Notes: generated from the sequence alone by a model not told the origin. 64,000 nucleotides of DNA from Thiofilum sp. (GCF_016711335.1 NZ_JADJTF010000001.1:1674001-1738000), one strand, 5' to 3'; counted from the stretch's first letter, positions 1 through 9,190 are shown. Made by a program: numbers and translations.

Positions 1-716
1 AATGTCCCACTGATTTGGGGTGTTTTATCCAAATTTAAGGCAGTCACTTTAGTCGGGTAGTGCTGAATAGGATAAATCAGATCAATGCTATCTGTGGCTA
101 TATACTCAATACCCTCCAAACCTAAGTTATCAATATCCTCTTGCACTAATGTCAATAGTTCATCACGTTTTAGATGTAAATCAACTTTTTCGGCCTCTGC
201 TTTAAGCATTTTTTGCCATTGCGTCTTATCGGAGATATGTTGTGCTAGTGTATTTTCTATTAAGCCCGATATATGACGAGTGGGTACTTTTAAAATGGGT
301 AAGGCTTGAGTAGCACCTTGATCAATCCAACGAGTGGGAATTTGGGTGTGGCGTGTGATACCTACTTTGACGCCTGATGAATTCGCTAAATACACATAAT
401 GTGGTTGCATACAGTGTTGCTCACCCCAAGCAGGTTCACGACAAGTTCCTTGCGCGTAATGACATAATTCCGGTTTGACTACACAAGTATCGCATTGTGC
501 TAAACGGGTGAAACAGGGATAGCAATAGCCTTGATCAAAGCTTTTACTGGTTTTACGTCCACAGTGAATACAGTTAATTTGTCCGGTAAACTCTAGGCTC
601 AAAGTGTGACCTAGCGCTGGATTCAGTAAGATAGCGCTATCATTGAGTACTAATGAATAACTCACTGGAGTCGTTGCTTGGGTGTGCATTTTGGATAGAT
701 TGCCAGTGACTTGCAT
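1..716 (-). CDS. DUF2797 protein, 3' end outside window
   Basis: The minus strand stays open from an ATG at 716 to the left edge, about 238 codons, so the C-terminus is missing. The N-terminal third holds a cysteine cluster: CIHC at residues 49-52, CYPC at 65-68, CDTC at 75-78 and further single cysteines to about residue 102, which suggests a zinc- or metal-binding module. The following stretch contains VYLANSSGVKVGITRHTQIP, a pattern I associate with DUF2797 proteins, whose function is not established. No strong ribosome binding site is visible before the ATG. It is divergent from the PqiA-like gene at 791, with about 75 bp between them. The family call is from recalled motifs. Confidence 0.7.
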   Translation of the reverse strand, partial: MQVTGNLSKMHTQATTPVSYSLVLNDSAILLNPALGHTLSLEFTGQINCIHCGRKTSKSFDQGYCYPCFTRLAQCDTCVVKPELCHYAQGTCREPAWGEQHCMQPHYVYLANSSGVKVGITRHTQIPTRWIDQGATQALPILKVPTRHISGLIENTLAQHISDKTQWQKMLKAEAEKVDLHLKRDELLTLVQEDIDNLGLEGIEYIATDSIDLIYPIQHYPTKVTALNLDKTPQISGT

Positions 717-790
717 AATACGCTCTGCTCAAGGGTTGAATTTCAATAATAACATGGCTTAGCCACTGATGGCTCAATAGGGTAAGATTT

Positions 791-1309
791 GTGACTTTAA
801 TACCACGTTTGATCTTTAATGCATTATTGCTAGCGGCTTTGGGGCTATTTATTGCGGGCGTGTTTGCCCCGTTGATTGAGCTAGAAAAACTATGGATTTT
901 TAAAAATGTTTTTTCATTAGCCTCTAGCCTTGAAACGCTCTTAGCTGAGCGTGAAATCGCCTTATTTGCGGTGTTATTTCTATTTAGTATAGTGACGCCC
1001 ATTATCAAAATAATGGTCTTAGGCTTGGTAGCGAATACTTCGCAGGGGTATCGTGAGCGCCACCATCTATGGATTAGTTTTTTAGAAATTTGGGGCAAGT
1101 GGTCAATGCTGGATGTGTTTGTCGTAGCACTCATGCTCGTTGCAGTAAAATTAGGACCCTTAGCTCATGTGACAGTACATCAAGGTGTGTATTTATTCAC
1201 AGGAGCGGTATTATTAATGCAGATCTTAAGTGTTTGGTTGCATTGGGTATTAAAGCGCCAAGCTAAACTCAGTGAGTCACGCGCACTGAGTGTCATTAAA
1301 CCAGAATAG
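791..1309 (+). CDS. PqiA-family inner-membrane protein
   Basis: This 172-residue protein is predicted to have four hydrophobic segments (about residues 7-27, 58-80, 105-122 and 132-152). It contains the PqiA-family signature GKWSMLDVFVVALMLVAVKL between TM2 and TM3. Full-length PqiA has two such domains of about 200 residues each, so this is a single-domain version. PqiA proteins are linked to envelope lipid transport and paraquat response together with PqiB/MCE proteins, but no MCE gene is next to it here. The start is a GTG preceded by a weak GGTAAG. It is followed closely by the DUF1415 gene, whose ATG lies 10 bp after the stop, so the two are probably cotranscribed. Confidence 0.75.
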   Translation: MTLIPRLIFNALLLAALGLFIAGVFAPLIELEKLWIFKNVFSLASSLETLLAEREIALFAVLFLFSIVTPIIKIMVLGLVANTSQGYRERHHLWISFLEIWGKWSMLDVFVVALMLVAVKLGPLAHVTVHQGVYLFTGAVLLMQILSVWLHWVLKRQAKLSESRALSVIKPE

Positions 1310-1319
1310 CGAGTCTTTT

Positions 1320-1874
1320 ATGTCGGAGCAGGAAACGATTATAACTACTACCCAATGTTGGGTTGAGCATTGGGTTATCGGTGAAAGTTTATGCCCTTTT
1401 GCGCATAAACCCGCCACAGAAAACCGTATCCTGTATCAGGTCAGTAACGCTCAGCGCCCTAAACAGTTATTGCTGGAGCTGGCTCAAGCCTTAGAGCATT
1501 TAATGAATACCCCTGCTCAAGTCGTCGAAACGACCTTATTAATACATCCTTATGTGCTAAAAGATTTTTTGGCTTATAACGCTTTTTTAGATCAAGTGGA
1601 TGATTTGCTAGTGGAGATGGATTTAGAGGGTGTTCTGCAAGTCGCTTCATTTCACCCTGATTATCAATTTGCCGATACTGATTATGACGATGTAGAGAAT
1701 TTTACCAATCGCTCCCCTTATCCTATGTTACATCTCATCCGTGAAGCTAGCATTGAACAAGCCATCCGTTATCATCCTAATATTGAAGCGATACCTGAGC
1801 GTAATATCGAACAGGTGCGTAGCTTAGGTTTAAAGCATATTCAAACCTTACTCGCTCACTGTAAAGGCGAATGA
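1320..1874 (+). CDS. DUF1415 family protein
   Basis: A 184-residue soluble protein with the DUF1415 pattern: an N-terminal WVEHWVIGESLCPFA, a central LQVASFHPDYQFADT and NRSPYPMLHLIREASIEQAI near the C-terminus. The family is widespread in Proteobacteria and has no settled function. An upstream GTG at 1290 would add ten residues but lies inside the preceding gene, so I chose the ATG at 1320. The short spacing to the PqiA-like gene and to the rhomboid gene (34 bp downstream) suggests one transcript. Confidence 0.75.
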   Translation: MSEQETIITTTQCWVEHWVIGESLCPFAHKPATENRILYQVSNAQRPKQLLLELAQALEHLMNTPAQVVETTLLIHPYVLKDFLAYNAFLDQVDDLLVEMDLEGVLQVASFHPDYQFADTDYDDVENFTNRSPYPMLHLIREASIEQAIRYHPNIEAIPERNIEQVRSLGLKHIQTLLAHCKGE

Positions 1875-1908
1875 CCTGATAAATTTATACACCACAAGAG
1901 GCTAACCC

Positions 1909-2499
1909 ATGGCAAGTTTTTTGAGTCGTACCACTACCCAAAGCCATATACATCGTATTAAAGATGAGTTGTGGTTGGTGTTTCTATTTATTGCGGCTAT
2001 TTGGGGCGTATTTTTGCTAGATCGCTTTTTGCCTTTAGAACAATGGGGGCTAATACCGCGTGATAGCGGCGGCTTAGTGGGGATTATGACTATGCCGTTC
2101 TTGCATGGCAGCTATACACATTTACTCAATAATACGGTTCCTTTAGTCATACTATTGGTGTTACTGGCCGGTTCTAGGGCTGATACGCGCTGGGTAGTAT
2201 TAGGGATTATGCTCTTAAGTGGTTTGTTGCTGTGGCTGTTTGGACGCTCAGCCTTACACATTGGTGCGAGTGCTTTGGTATTTGGTTTAGCAGTCTTTGT
2301 GATTATGTCGGGATTATTAGAGCGGCGGGCAATACCTTTAATCTTAAGTGCCGTCGTGATTTTTATGTATGGAGGTACTTTGCTGTTGGGGGTTTTACCC
2401 GGACAACGTGGTGTATCTTGGGATGGACATTTATTCGGTGCAATAGCAGGTGCATTGGTAGCTTGGTTATTCTTAAAGCGTAGTGAGTATGGGCGCTAA
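1909..2499 (+). CDS. rhomboid-family intramembrane serine protease
   Basis: This 196-residue protein has about six hydrophobic segments. The rhomboid hallmarks are present: HLLNN at residues 71-75 in the position of the HxxxN motif, the catalytic serine S121 in HIGASALVFG, and the catalytic histidine H174 in DGHLFGAIAGA. Together these predict an active Ser-His dyad that cleaves transmembrane segments of unknown substrates in the inner membrane. An AAGAGG sequence 7-12 bp before the ATG is a good ribosome binding site. The gene closes the 791-2499 set. Confidence 0.88.
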   Translation: MASFLSRTTTQSHIHRIKDELWLVFLFIAAIWGVFLLDRFLPLEQWGLIPRDSGGLVGIMTMPFLHGSYTHLLNNTVPLVILLVLLAGSRADTRWVVLGIMLLSGLLLWLFGRSALHIGASALVFGLAVFVIMSGLLERRAIPLILSAVVIFMYGGTLLLGVLPGQRGVSWDGHLFGAIAGALVAWLFLKRSEYGR

Positions 2500-2523
2500 A
2501 TGAGATTTTTAGAAAAAGTCAAA

Positions 2524-2555
2524 CCCGCGTAGTGAGTTGATAGGCACAACGCGGG
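2524..2555. repeat. 7-bp inverted repeat after the rhomboid gene
   Basis: CCCGCGT at 2524-2530 is the exact reverse complement of ACGCGGG at 2549-2555, with an 18-nt loop. It lies between the ends of the convergent rhomboid and Rrf2 genes and could help end transcripts, but no T-run follows it. The rest of 2500-2717 shows nothing I recognise. Confidence 0.35.
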
Positions 2556-2717
2556 GAATCCTCTATTAGTCAGTTGTTAAAGGAGGCATTGGGGAATTTT
2601 TTATATTATCGTTTGCTAAGTCGTCATCTTGTGTCAGTGTTTATAGTCTAATAGGCAACCGTGCAAGAATGATGAATAAGATGTGCAATTTCGTGCACAT
2701 CTTATGTTTTAGTTACC

Positions 2718-3206
2718 TTAGTAAGCCATACCTGTTTCAGGTAGACGTGGTGGGAACATCTTAGCGATCAGTCGCGCAGTTAAGCCGGGTTTATAACTGG
2801 GGCGTCTTTGCTCAATACGTAATAAGCTACCGAGAGTCACGCTAGAGAGTAAGCTATGGAGCTTATTATCCATTTCGCGCCAAATTTCCTGAGTCACTAA
2901 TTGCTCTACCGTAGTAGGCTGCATATCTAACCATTGCGCATGAGGCTCTGGTGACTCAGCAGCAGTGACAATTTCCGCTAGAGTAATTTGATGAGCAGGT
3001 TTACTTAGGTAATAACCGCCCCCTGTGCCGCGAATTCCTTCAACCAAACCGGCTTGGCGTAACTTAGCTAAAGTGCGCTCCATATAGGGACGAGAAACTT
3101 TGACTTGAGCGCGAATGTCTTTTAGACGTAATGCCTCTGCCCCCATGTGGGTGGCTAGGGTTGCCATCGTCATGATAGCATTCCATCCGTGTTCTGAAAG
3201 TGTCAT
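2718..3206 (-). CDS. Rrf2-family regulator without cysteines (IscR-like)
   Basis: A 162-residue winged-helix regulator of the Rrf2 family. The recognition region MERTLAKLRQAGLVEGIRG and the wing GTGGGYYLS correspond to the IscR segment that normally reads YLEQLFAKLR...GPGGGY. IscR and most Fe-S-sensing relatives use three cysteines around residues 92-104 to hold a cluster; this protein has no cysteine at all, so it cannot sense through a cysteine-ligated cluster. No isc or suf genes follow it. It is divergent from nhaR with a 112-bp shared promoter region, so it may regulate itself or nhaR. Family call is firm; the signal is unknown. Confidence 0.85.
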   Translation of the reverse strand: MTLSEHGWNAIMTMATLATHMGAEALRLKDIRAQVKVSRPYMERTLAKLRQAGLVEGIRGTGGGYYLSKPAHQITLAEIVTAAESPEPHAQWLDMQPTTVEQLVTQEIWREMDNKLHSLLSSVTLGSLLRIEQRRPSYKPGLTARLIAKMFPPRLPETGMAY

Positions 3207-3318
3207 AATACTTTCTCCCTAATTTTCTATTTATCGTAATATCAACTATAGGTCTAAGAGGTAAGATTTAACAGTCGATTATCTCGGACTCTTATCAATT
3301 TAAAGTTGACGATTCTCA

Positions 3319-4263
3319 ATGCTCAATTATAAACATCTGTATTATTTTCGAGAGGTCGCCAAAGCTGGGAGTATCGCTCGTGCCAGCGACAGGCTTCATA
3401 TTACCCCACAAACGATCAGTATGCAGCTAGGCATGTTAGAAGAAGATTTAGGTACTCAACTCTTTCATCGCCGTGGTCGCAATCTAGAACTCAGTGAAGC
3501 AGGGCAAGTTGCTCTCGATTATGCAGATGAAATTTTTGCCCTCGGTGCGGAAATGCGTGAGTTGCTCCAACATTATCCTGAGGGAAAAGCTCAACTATTT
3601 AGAGTGGGGGTGTCGGACTTAGTTCCCAAGTCTATTGCGTATAAAATTTTAGAACCCGCCATGACATTAGCTAAACCTATACACATTATTTGTACCGAAG
3701 GAAAGTTACCCGATCTATTGGGTGAATTAGCGGTACATCGAATGGAGCTGGTGATTGCTGATAGTCCTATGCCTTCTACTATGAATGTCAAAGGGTTTAG
3801 TCATCCTTTAGGGGCGAGTGGTATTAGTTTTTTTAGTACTAAGGAGGTGAAGCAAGCTCTAGCAGGAGCGTTTCCGCAGTGCCTCCATCAAGCGCCTCTA
3901 CTCATGCCTAATGAAGGGGCTGCGATTCGTACCCAGCTCATGCGCTGGTTTTATGATCAGAACCTAGAGCCTAAAATTGTAGGTGAGTTTGATGATAGTG
4001 CTTTAATGAAAGCATTTGGCTTGGCAGGGCGTGGCATTTTTACAGCGCCCACAGTATTAGCCGATACCCTTAAAAATGAGGGCGTTGAGTTAATTGGCAG
4101 CCCCGAAGAAATTTGGGAGCGTTTTTATGCCATTTCGGTAGAGCGGCGTATTACTCACCCCGCAGTACGAGCTATTACTGATCAAGCGCAAGATTGGCTC
4201 AAAGCTACTGTTCCTTTAAAACAGCGTAAAGCTAAAACTTTCCTCAATGAAGAGGATCTTTAA
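3319..4263 (+). CDS. nhaR: LysR-type regulator, NhaR-like
   Basis: A 314-residue LysR-type regulator. The N-terminal winged helix begins LNYKHLYYFREVAKAGSIAR and contains the helix-turn-helix segment LHITPQTISMQLGMLEEDLG, which is close to NhaR (NYNHLYYFW, LTPQTIT). In Escherichia coli NhaR activates the Na+/H+ antiporter gene nhaA in response to sodium, and it also controls other genes. No nhaA is adjacent here, so the target is unknown. The C-terminal two-thirds is the usual inducer-binding domain. The last 20 bp overlap the 3' end of the convergent response-regulator gene. Confidence 0.82.
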   Translation: MLNYKHLYYFREVAKAGSIARASDRLHITPQTISMQLGMLEEDLGTQLFHRRGRNLELSEAGQVALDYADEIFALGAEMRELLQHYPEGKAQLFRVGVSDLVPKSIAYKILEPAMTLAKPIHIICTEGKLPDLLGELAVHRMELVIADSPMPSTMNVKGFSHPLGASGISFFSTKEVKQALAGAFPQCLHQAPLLMPNEGAAIRTQLMRWFYDQNLEPKIVGEFDDSALMKAFGLAGRGIFTAPTVLADTLKNEGVELIGSPEEIWERFYAISVERRITHPAVRAITDQAQDWLKATVPLKQRKAKTFLNEEDL

Positions 4264-5596
4264 ACTGACTGCGTTCCAGACCGTATTTGCTCATTTTATC
4301 GGTTAGCGTTTTGCGTGGAATATTTAACTGTTCCATTACCAAACGAATATTACCTTGGCACTGATTTAAGGCTTGGCGGATCAGCGTTTTTTCAAAGCTC
4401 GCTACTTTGGCAGCTAAGGAGTCCCCACTTAGCGTTGTGTCAGAACGCATGAGAGCGCCTAAATCATAACTATAATTTTCACCTAATAACACATAACGCT
4501 CAGCGATATTACGTAATTCACGCACATTACCCGGCCAGTCGTAGCGTAATAATACCTCTAGTGCTTGATGATTGAGAGGGGGTACTTCGGTTTCACAACG
4601 TGCAGCCGCTACCAATACAAAGTGTTGAAATAGCAAGGGAATATCATCCGGTCGAAAGCGTAGAGGAGGAATTTCTAAACTCACTACATTCAAACGATAA
4701 TATAAATCGAGCCTAAATTCCTCACGCTCAGCTGCTGTTTTTAAGTCAATTTGACTAGAAGCAATGAGGCGAAAATTAACCGGAACCCGTTTAGTACGTA
4801 CCTGAGTCTCTAAAGAGCGTTCTTGCAAAGTGTGTAATAAACGCGCTTGAGTATTTAATGGCAAATACTCGATTTCGTCTAAAAACAAGGTTCCTCCGTT
4901 GGCAGCCTCCATTTTGCTGAGGGGGTTAGTTTTATTGCCTTGTAGGGCGGGGAAGCCAAACAGTTCCTGCTCTAAAGCGAGTTGGTTGCCAGAAGCACAG
5001 CTAAAGGTAATAAAATTATGAATACGGCGCTGGCTTTGCTCATGTAGGGAGCGAGCGACTAATTCTTTACCTGTCCCCATTTCCCCCCAAATTAAAACAT
5101 CGGTATCTACTTGCGCTAAACGCGTAATCATTTTACGTAGATTCAGTATCGAGGGGGCTTGTCCCATAATGCGGGGACCAATACGCTCTCGATTAGTGAG
5201 TTCTTCTTTAAGTGAGCGATTTTCTAAGGTTAAACGGCGCTTTTCTAGGGCACGTTTGACTACCTCAACTAATTGATTAGCGGCAAAGGGTTTTTCTAGT
5301 AGGTCATAGGCGCCATCACGCATGGCTTGTACTGCGGTGGCTACATCCGCATGCCCACTAATCAAAATAACGGGTAAGTCTTTATCAATATGTAAAGCCT
5401 GTTGTAAAACCTCTAAGCCATCCATGCTCGGCATACGAATATCGCTAATCACTATTCCATTAAAGTCTGGTGTGAGATGGGCAAGAGCGCTCATGCCTTC
5501 GGCAAAACTCAATACTTCATACCCTGCTAGTACTAGAGTCTGACTCGCAGAGTTACGAATCATTGGTTCATCATCAATGAGTAGAATTTGCGCCAT
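4244..5596 (-). CDS. dctD: NtrC/DctD-type response regulator lacking GAFTGA
   Basis: This 450-residue protein has a receiver domain (residues 1-120; phospho-acceptor D52 in VISDIRMPSMDG, K102 in LLEKPF). An AAA+ domain follows (Walker A GEMGTGKE at 171-178, Walker B GGTLFLDEI at 234-242), then a Fis-type helix-turn-helix at the C-terminus. The segment after ELFG, where sigma-54 activators carry GAFTGA, reads FPALQGNK instead. GAFTGA contacts sigma-54, so this protein may not activate sigma-54 promoters in the standard way, although it should still bind and perhaps hydrolyse ATP. Its start lies 23 bp inside the end of the kinase gene, which implies translational coupling. The DctD name reflects best resemblance; no dctA or dctPQM is nearby. 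Confidence 0.75.
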   Translation of the reverse strand: MAQILLIDDEPMIRNSASQTLVLAGYEVLSFAEGMSALAHLTPDFNGIVISDIRMPSMDGLEVLQQALHIDKDLPVILISGHADVATAVQAMRDGAYDLLEKPFAANQLVEVVKRALEKRRLTLENRSLKEELTNRERIGPRIMGQAPSILNLRKMITRLAQVDTDVLIWGEMGTGKELVARSLHEQSQRRIHNFITFSCASGNQLALEQELFGFPALQGNKTNPLSKMEAANGGTLFLDEIEYLPLNTQARLLHTLQERSLETQVRTKRVPVNFRLIASSQIDLKTAAEREEFRLDLYYRLNVVSLEIPPLRFRPDDIPLLFQHFVLVAAARCETEVPPLNHQALEVLLRYDWPGNVRELRNIAERYVLLGENYSYDLGALMRSDTTLSGDSLAAKVASFEKTLIRQALNQCQGNIRLVMEQLNIPRKTLTDKMSKYGLERSQFKDPLH

Positions 5597-7373
5597 GATT
5601 ATTCAGTGCTGGTGGGAGTGATAAAGTAAAGACAGCGCCACGGGGAGAGCGGTTGGCAGCACTCAGTTCGCCTTGCATATCTTTGGCTAAACGATAAGAG
5701 ATAGATAAGCCTAAACCAAGCCCTTGCCCTAAACTTTTGGTAGTAAAAAAGGCTTCAAATAAATGCTCTAAATCAGCGGCTTGAATACCAGTGCCATTAT
5801 CTAATACCTGTAAATAGACTCGTGTCACATCAGCATAAGCTTTTAACTCGATTTCACGCCTTGTTTGCTCTTGCGTGGCATCAATGGCATTACTGATTAA
5901 ATTAACAATAATTTGCTCTAGCCAAATCTGATCTGCCCATACCAACGGTAAATCAGGAGCATAATCGGTGTTTAGAGTGACTTGGTGTTTTAGTAATGCA
6001 GGGTGCATGATTAATAAGGCGGCTTGAATGGCTCCTTCTAAGGAGCACGCGCTAAAACTACCGTGGCTCTTACGTGAAAACAGTTTAAGTTGATGAGTGA
6101 TGGTTGCCATGCGCTCGGTGAGTTGACTAATTTCAGTGAGATTTTGTTGTACTAAGGTGTAATGGCTAAGCGTCAGTAATTGCTGTGCATTATCGGCATA
6201 GGTGCGTATGGCGCTTAACGGATTATTGAGTTCATGATTAATGCTAGCGGCTAGTTGTCCTAGTGCAGCCATTTTGGCCGCTTGGATCAGTTCCCCTTGA
6301 GCTTGTTTTAGTGCCTGAGTACGTTCGGTGACTTTAGTTTCTAAGGCTTCCAGTGCTTGTTGCTCATAATGACGCCGCTGTCTGCTCATGCGCCAAGCGA
6401 AATAACCTAATAACCCTGCCATGCCCAGTACTAAGCTGGTTATCAACGTAATCCAAAGCAGTTGGCGCTCAATAGGTTGTTGATCTATTAAAATGTGTAC
6501 CGTCCAGCCCTCTTGGGGCAGCTCCTTATAAACATGGGTATAGGTGTGCTTATCCCATTGCCATTCAGCAGCATTTGTTAGTAAAGGGGTTTGAGTAGCG
6601 AGGGCTGGAATCGTTTTGCCATTATAACGTCGTGTGGTATTAAGTTTTTGTTGTGCTTCAGCGTTCAGAGGGCTGAGTGCATGTAGCGACCAGTGCTTTT
6701 GACTGGTCATAAAAATAACACCTAGTTCATCGGTAATCATAAACTCAGCAGGTGCTTGATCTGCCGTCCAGTCTTGTTCAAAGTGCGTAATATTAATTTT
6801 GACGGTAATCACCCCGATGATTTGCCCCTGCGTGTTTCTAACCGCATAGGAAAAATAATAGCCACGCTCTTTGGAGGCACTACCTAACGCATAATAGCGC
6901 CCCAATTGTCCTTGCATAGCCTGTTGAAAGTAGGGGCGAAAATGATAGTTTTGCCCAATAAACGTATTAGGGCTTTGCCAATTACTAGCAGCGATAGTTA
7001 GTCCAGCAGTATTTTTAAGATAAATATCTTGAGTACCGGCTTGTTGATTAAGATCGGTGAGATAGAGATTTAAATACGGTAGCGTTGCTGGTGAGGGGGC
7101 AGGTGTGCTGAGGTAGTCAATAATCAGCGGGTTTTTAGCTAATATTAGGGGCAAATAAGCATGACGCATCAAGAGAGCATCTAGTTTACTTTTTAAATGG
7201 GCTAGATGATAATTCGCTTCTTGTTCTAACTGAACATACAGTGTGTGGCGTGCGAGTGAGTAGGTGATACCTAGCAATAAGCCACCCACTAATAGCAGCA
7301 AACCAGCTAATAGCAGGGGGCGCACGGCATTAGAAACGTAGGTTAGGCACGTTTTAGTACTGAGTTGGGTCAT
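5574..7373 (-). CDS. dctB: DctB-like membrane sensor histidine kinase
   Basis: A 599-residue kinase with TM1 at about residues 17-40, a periplasmic Cache-type domain (about 45-300, including the DctB-like FIGQNYHFRPYFQ near 138-150) and TM2 at about 305-327. A short coiled coil leads to a HisKA domain with phospho-acceptor H380 in ASINHELNNPLSAIR. The HATPase domain has the N box (NLISNAIDA), DNGTGI and GLGLGLS motifs. DctB senses C4-dicarboxylates in the periplasm; that ligand is only inferred here. It is the first gene of a two-gene unit with the overlapping response regulator downstream. Confidence 0.8.
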   Translation of the reverse strand: MTQLSTKTCLTYVSNAVRPLLLAGLLLLVGGLLLGITYSLARHTLYVQLEQEANYHLAHLKSKLDALLMRHAYLPLILAKNPLIIDYLSTPAPSPATLPYLNLYLTDLNQQAGTQDIYLKNTAGLTIAASNWQSPNTFIGQNYHFRPYFQQAMQGQLGRYYALGSASKERGYYFSYAVRNTQGQIIGVITVKINITHFEQDWTADQAPAEFMITDELGVIFMTSQKHWSLHALSPLNAEAQQKLNTTRRYNGKTIPALATQTPLLTNAAEWQWDKHTYTHVYKELPQEGWTVHILIDQQPIERQLLWITLITSLVLGMAGLLGYFAWRMSRQRRHYEQQALEALETKVTERTQALKQAQGELIQAAKMAALGQLAASINHELNNPLSAIRTYADNAQQLLTLSHYTLVQQNLTEISQLTERMATITHQLKLFSRKSHGSFSACSLEGAIQAALLIMHPALLKHQVTLNTDYAPDLPLVWADQIWLEQIIVNLISNAIDATQEQTRREIELKAYADVTRVYLQVLDNGTGIQAADLEHLFEAFFTTKSLGQGLGLGLSISYRLAKDMQGELSAANRSPRGAVFTLSLPPALNNHGANSTH

Positions 7374-7411
7374 GTAGTATCAATAACATAACCCCTACAC
7401 ACTGTCACGGC

Positions 7412-9190
7412 CTACTGTGTGATACTCATCGGTTCATTAATACGTACCATACGTAGTTGTTGCTCACGTTGCCGTAGAATTTTGTCTTTGACCTGTAACT
7501 GTTGATTGAGTTGTTCAATCATCTGTGTTTTAAGCTGAATCACTTTCTCACGTTGTTTCAACGCCTCCATATAACGGCTGCCTTCTGAATCCTGATAGCT
7601 TTGTAGCGCGGCTAATCGCTGGATAATTTGCTGCTCCAAGCCTTGTAAATGTTGCTCACGTTGTTCTAGGCGGTGTTGAGCTTGTTTAAGTAGCTCGGTA
7701 GGTTCAGCATAGGAGGGTTGTGGTGTTTTTAATAGTTCTGCAAGAGTCGCTAATTGTGCTCTGAGTTCTTCTTCTAAAGTGGTGACACTGTGATGACGTA
7801 ACTCTAAATCCTGTTCGCGTTGGCTGAGTTGTTTTTCCCAGTCTTTCAAATGAAGCGTGTGCTGTTCTAAAGCACGACTATGCTTAATCAGGGTTTGATC
7901 TTTTTCCGCAATCACATGGTCTTTTTCTAGCAGTGTGCTTTGTAATTGCGCAACATGGAGTTGTTGTTGGGTGAGGGTGTGCTCGCGCTCTTTGAGATGT
8001 TGTTGCCATTCCTGCATCTGATGCTCTAAAAACTCAATATGTTGAGCTTTTTTGGATAAAAGCTGTTCTAGATTAAGAAATTGCTGATTGCATTCTTCTA
8101 GTTTGGCTTGGCGGGTTTGCAAAATCGCATCCAGCTTTTCAATGCGCTGTTGTAACTCTTGAATGGTTTGATCACGTTCCTGAATCGCTTGATCGCGGTT
8201 ATTAAGCTGATAAGTTTGCTCGGTTAAGTGAGTATCACGTTGGGTTAGTAGTTCTGCTTTAGCTAATGTGACCTGATCCCGTTGGGCAATTTGTTGATCG
8301 CGCTCCGTGATTTGTTGATCCCGTTGGGTTAATTGCTGCTCGCGTTCTAATAAATGCTGTTCTTGTGCTTGCAGTTGTAGGGTCTGAGTGTGTAATAACT
8401 CTTGCTGTTGCTTAAACTGTTGTCCTTGCTGCTGAATCAGTTCTAACTGTTGCTTAATCGCTTGATCACGCTCTTGTAATACGGTTTCACGTTGTTGAAG
8501 TTGCTGTTCTAATTGAGTAAGGCGCTCACCCCATTGGCTGAGTTGTTTATTACGCTGTTGAATGTGCTGCTCTTGCTCGCTAATCATTTGTTGATGATCA
8601 GCCACTAAATTAGCCGCCTGAGCCTGTTGTTTTTGATGCTCATGTGTCCAACGATTTAGCTCTAATAGTTTGGCTTCTAAGGCAGTAATAATCTCATCAC
8701 GCTTTGCTAGTTGTTTGTCACGCGCTTCAATCTCACGGTGGCGCTTCACTAATAAGCGCTCACGCTCTTCTAGTTGCTTATCACGTTGATGCACATCTTC
8801 TTCATAGTGCAGTTTGAGCTTATAAATTTCGTGTTCTTTATCAGAGAGCTGTTTGCGCAATACATTCAGTTGGTGGGTATACTGTAAGTTTGGCTTAATA
8901 CCTTGAGCGCGTGCATGCTCTTGTATCTCCATAAAGCTTTGTAATTCGCGGATTTTGCTTTGAAGCTGTAGATCTTTGTCATTGATTTGCTTGGTACGAG
9001 TTTCTAATAGATACTCAAACTCTTCAATAAGTTGGTTACGTTTAATGAGTTCCGCTTCTAGCACCTGAATGCGTTGACTAGAATCGAGTTGCTCTGTGGG
9101 GAGAGGTGGAATTTTTAATCGAGTAGAGTTTGCCTCTAGGACATTGCTAGTGGCATGAGAGTCAGTGGAATGATCTGTAAGGCCAAGCAT
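7412..9190 (-). CDS. 592-residue coiled-coil repeat protein
   Basis: I do not recognise a family. The protein has no signal peptide or membrane segment. From about residue 30 to the end it is an almost continuous coiled coil, very rich in Q, E, L and R. It has repeating 7-residue units such as QRDQQITERDQQIAQRDQ and QQREQQL, most regular at about residues 210-330. Such low-complexity heptads expand and contract easily, and the unit similarity suggests internal duplication. It could be a cytoskeletal or scaffold filament protein, which would fit a filament-forming bacterium, but that is speculation. It lies just upstream of the dctB/dctD pair on the same strand (39 bp gap) and is divergent from rpoH. 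Confidence 0.8.
   Translation of the reverse strand: MLGLTDHSTDSHATSNVLEANSTRLKIPPLPTEQLDSSQRIQVLEAELIKRNQLIEEFEYLLETRTKQINDKDLQLQSKIRELQSFMEIQEHARAQGIKPNLQYTHQLNVLRKQLSDKEHEIYKLKLHYEEDVHQRDKQLEERERLLVKRHREIEARDKQLAKRDEIITALEAKLLELNRWTHEHQKQQAQAANLVADHQQMISEQEQHIQQRNKQLSQWGERLTQLEQQLQQRETVLQERDQAIKQQLELIQQQGQQFKQQQELLHTQTLQLQAQEQHLLEREQQLTQRDQQITERDQQIAQRDQVTLAKAELLTQRDTHLTEQTYQLNNRDQAIQERDQTIQELQQRIEKLDAILQTRQAKLEECNQQFLNLEQLLSKKAQHIEFLEHQMQEWQQHLKEREHTLTQQQLHVAQLQSTLLEKDHVIAEKDQTLIKHSRALEQHTLHLKDWEKQLSQREQDLELRHHSVTTLEEELRAQLATLAELLKTPQPSYAEPTELLKQAQHRLEQREQHLQGLEQQIIQRLAALQSYQDSEGSRYMEALKQREKVIQLKTQMIEQLNQQLQVKDKILRQREQQLRMVRINEPMSITQ

Noticed and set aside
85..276. Short plus-strand ORF near the left edge
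   Set aside because: It lies antisense to the DUF2797 reading frame, which has a cysteine-cluster pattern.
640..1134. 164-codon minus-strand ORF opposite the PqiA-like gene
   Set aside because: It is antisense to a protein with recognisable membrane helices and family motifs, and its own translation is low-quality.
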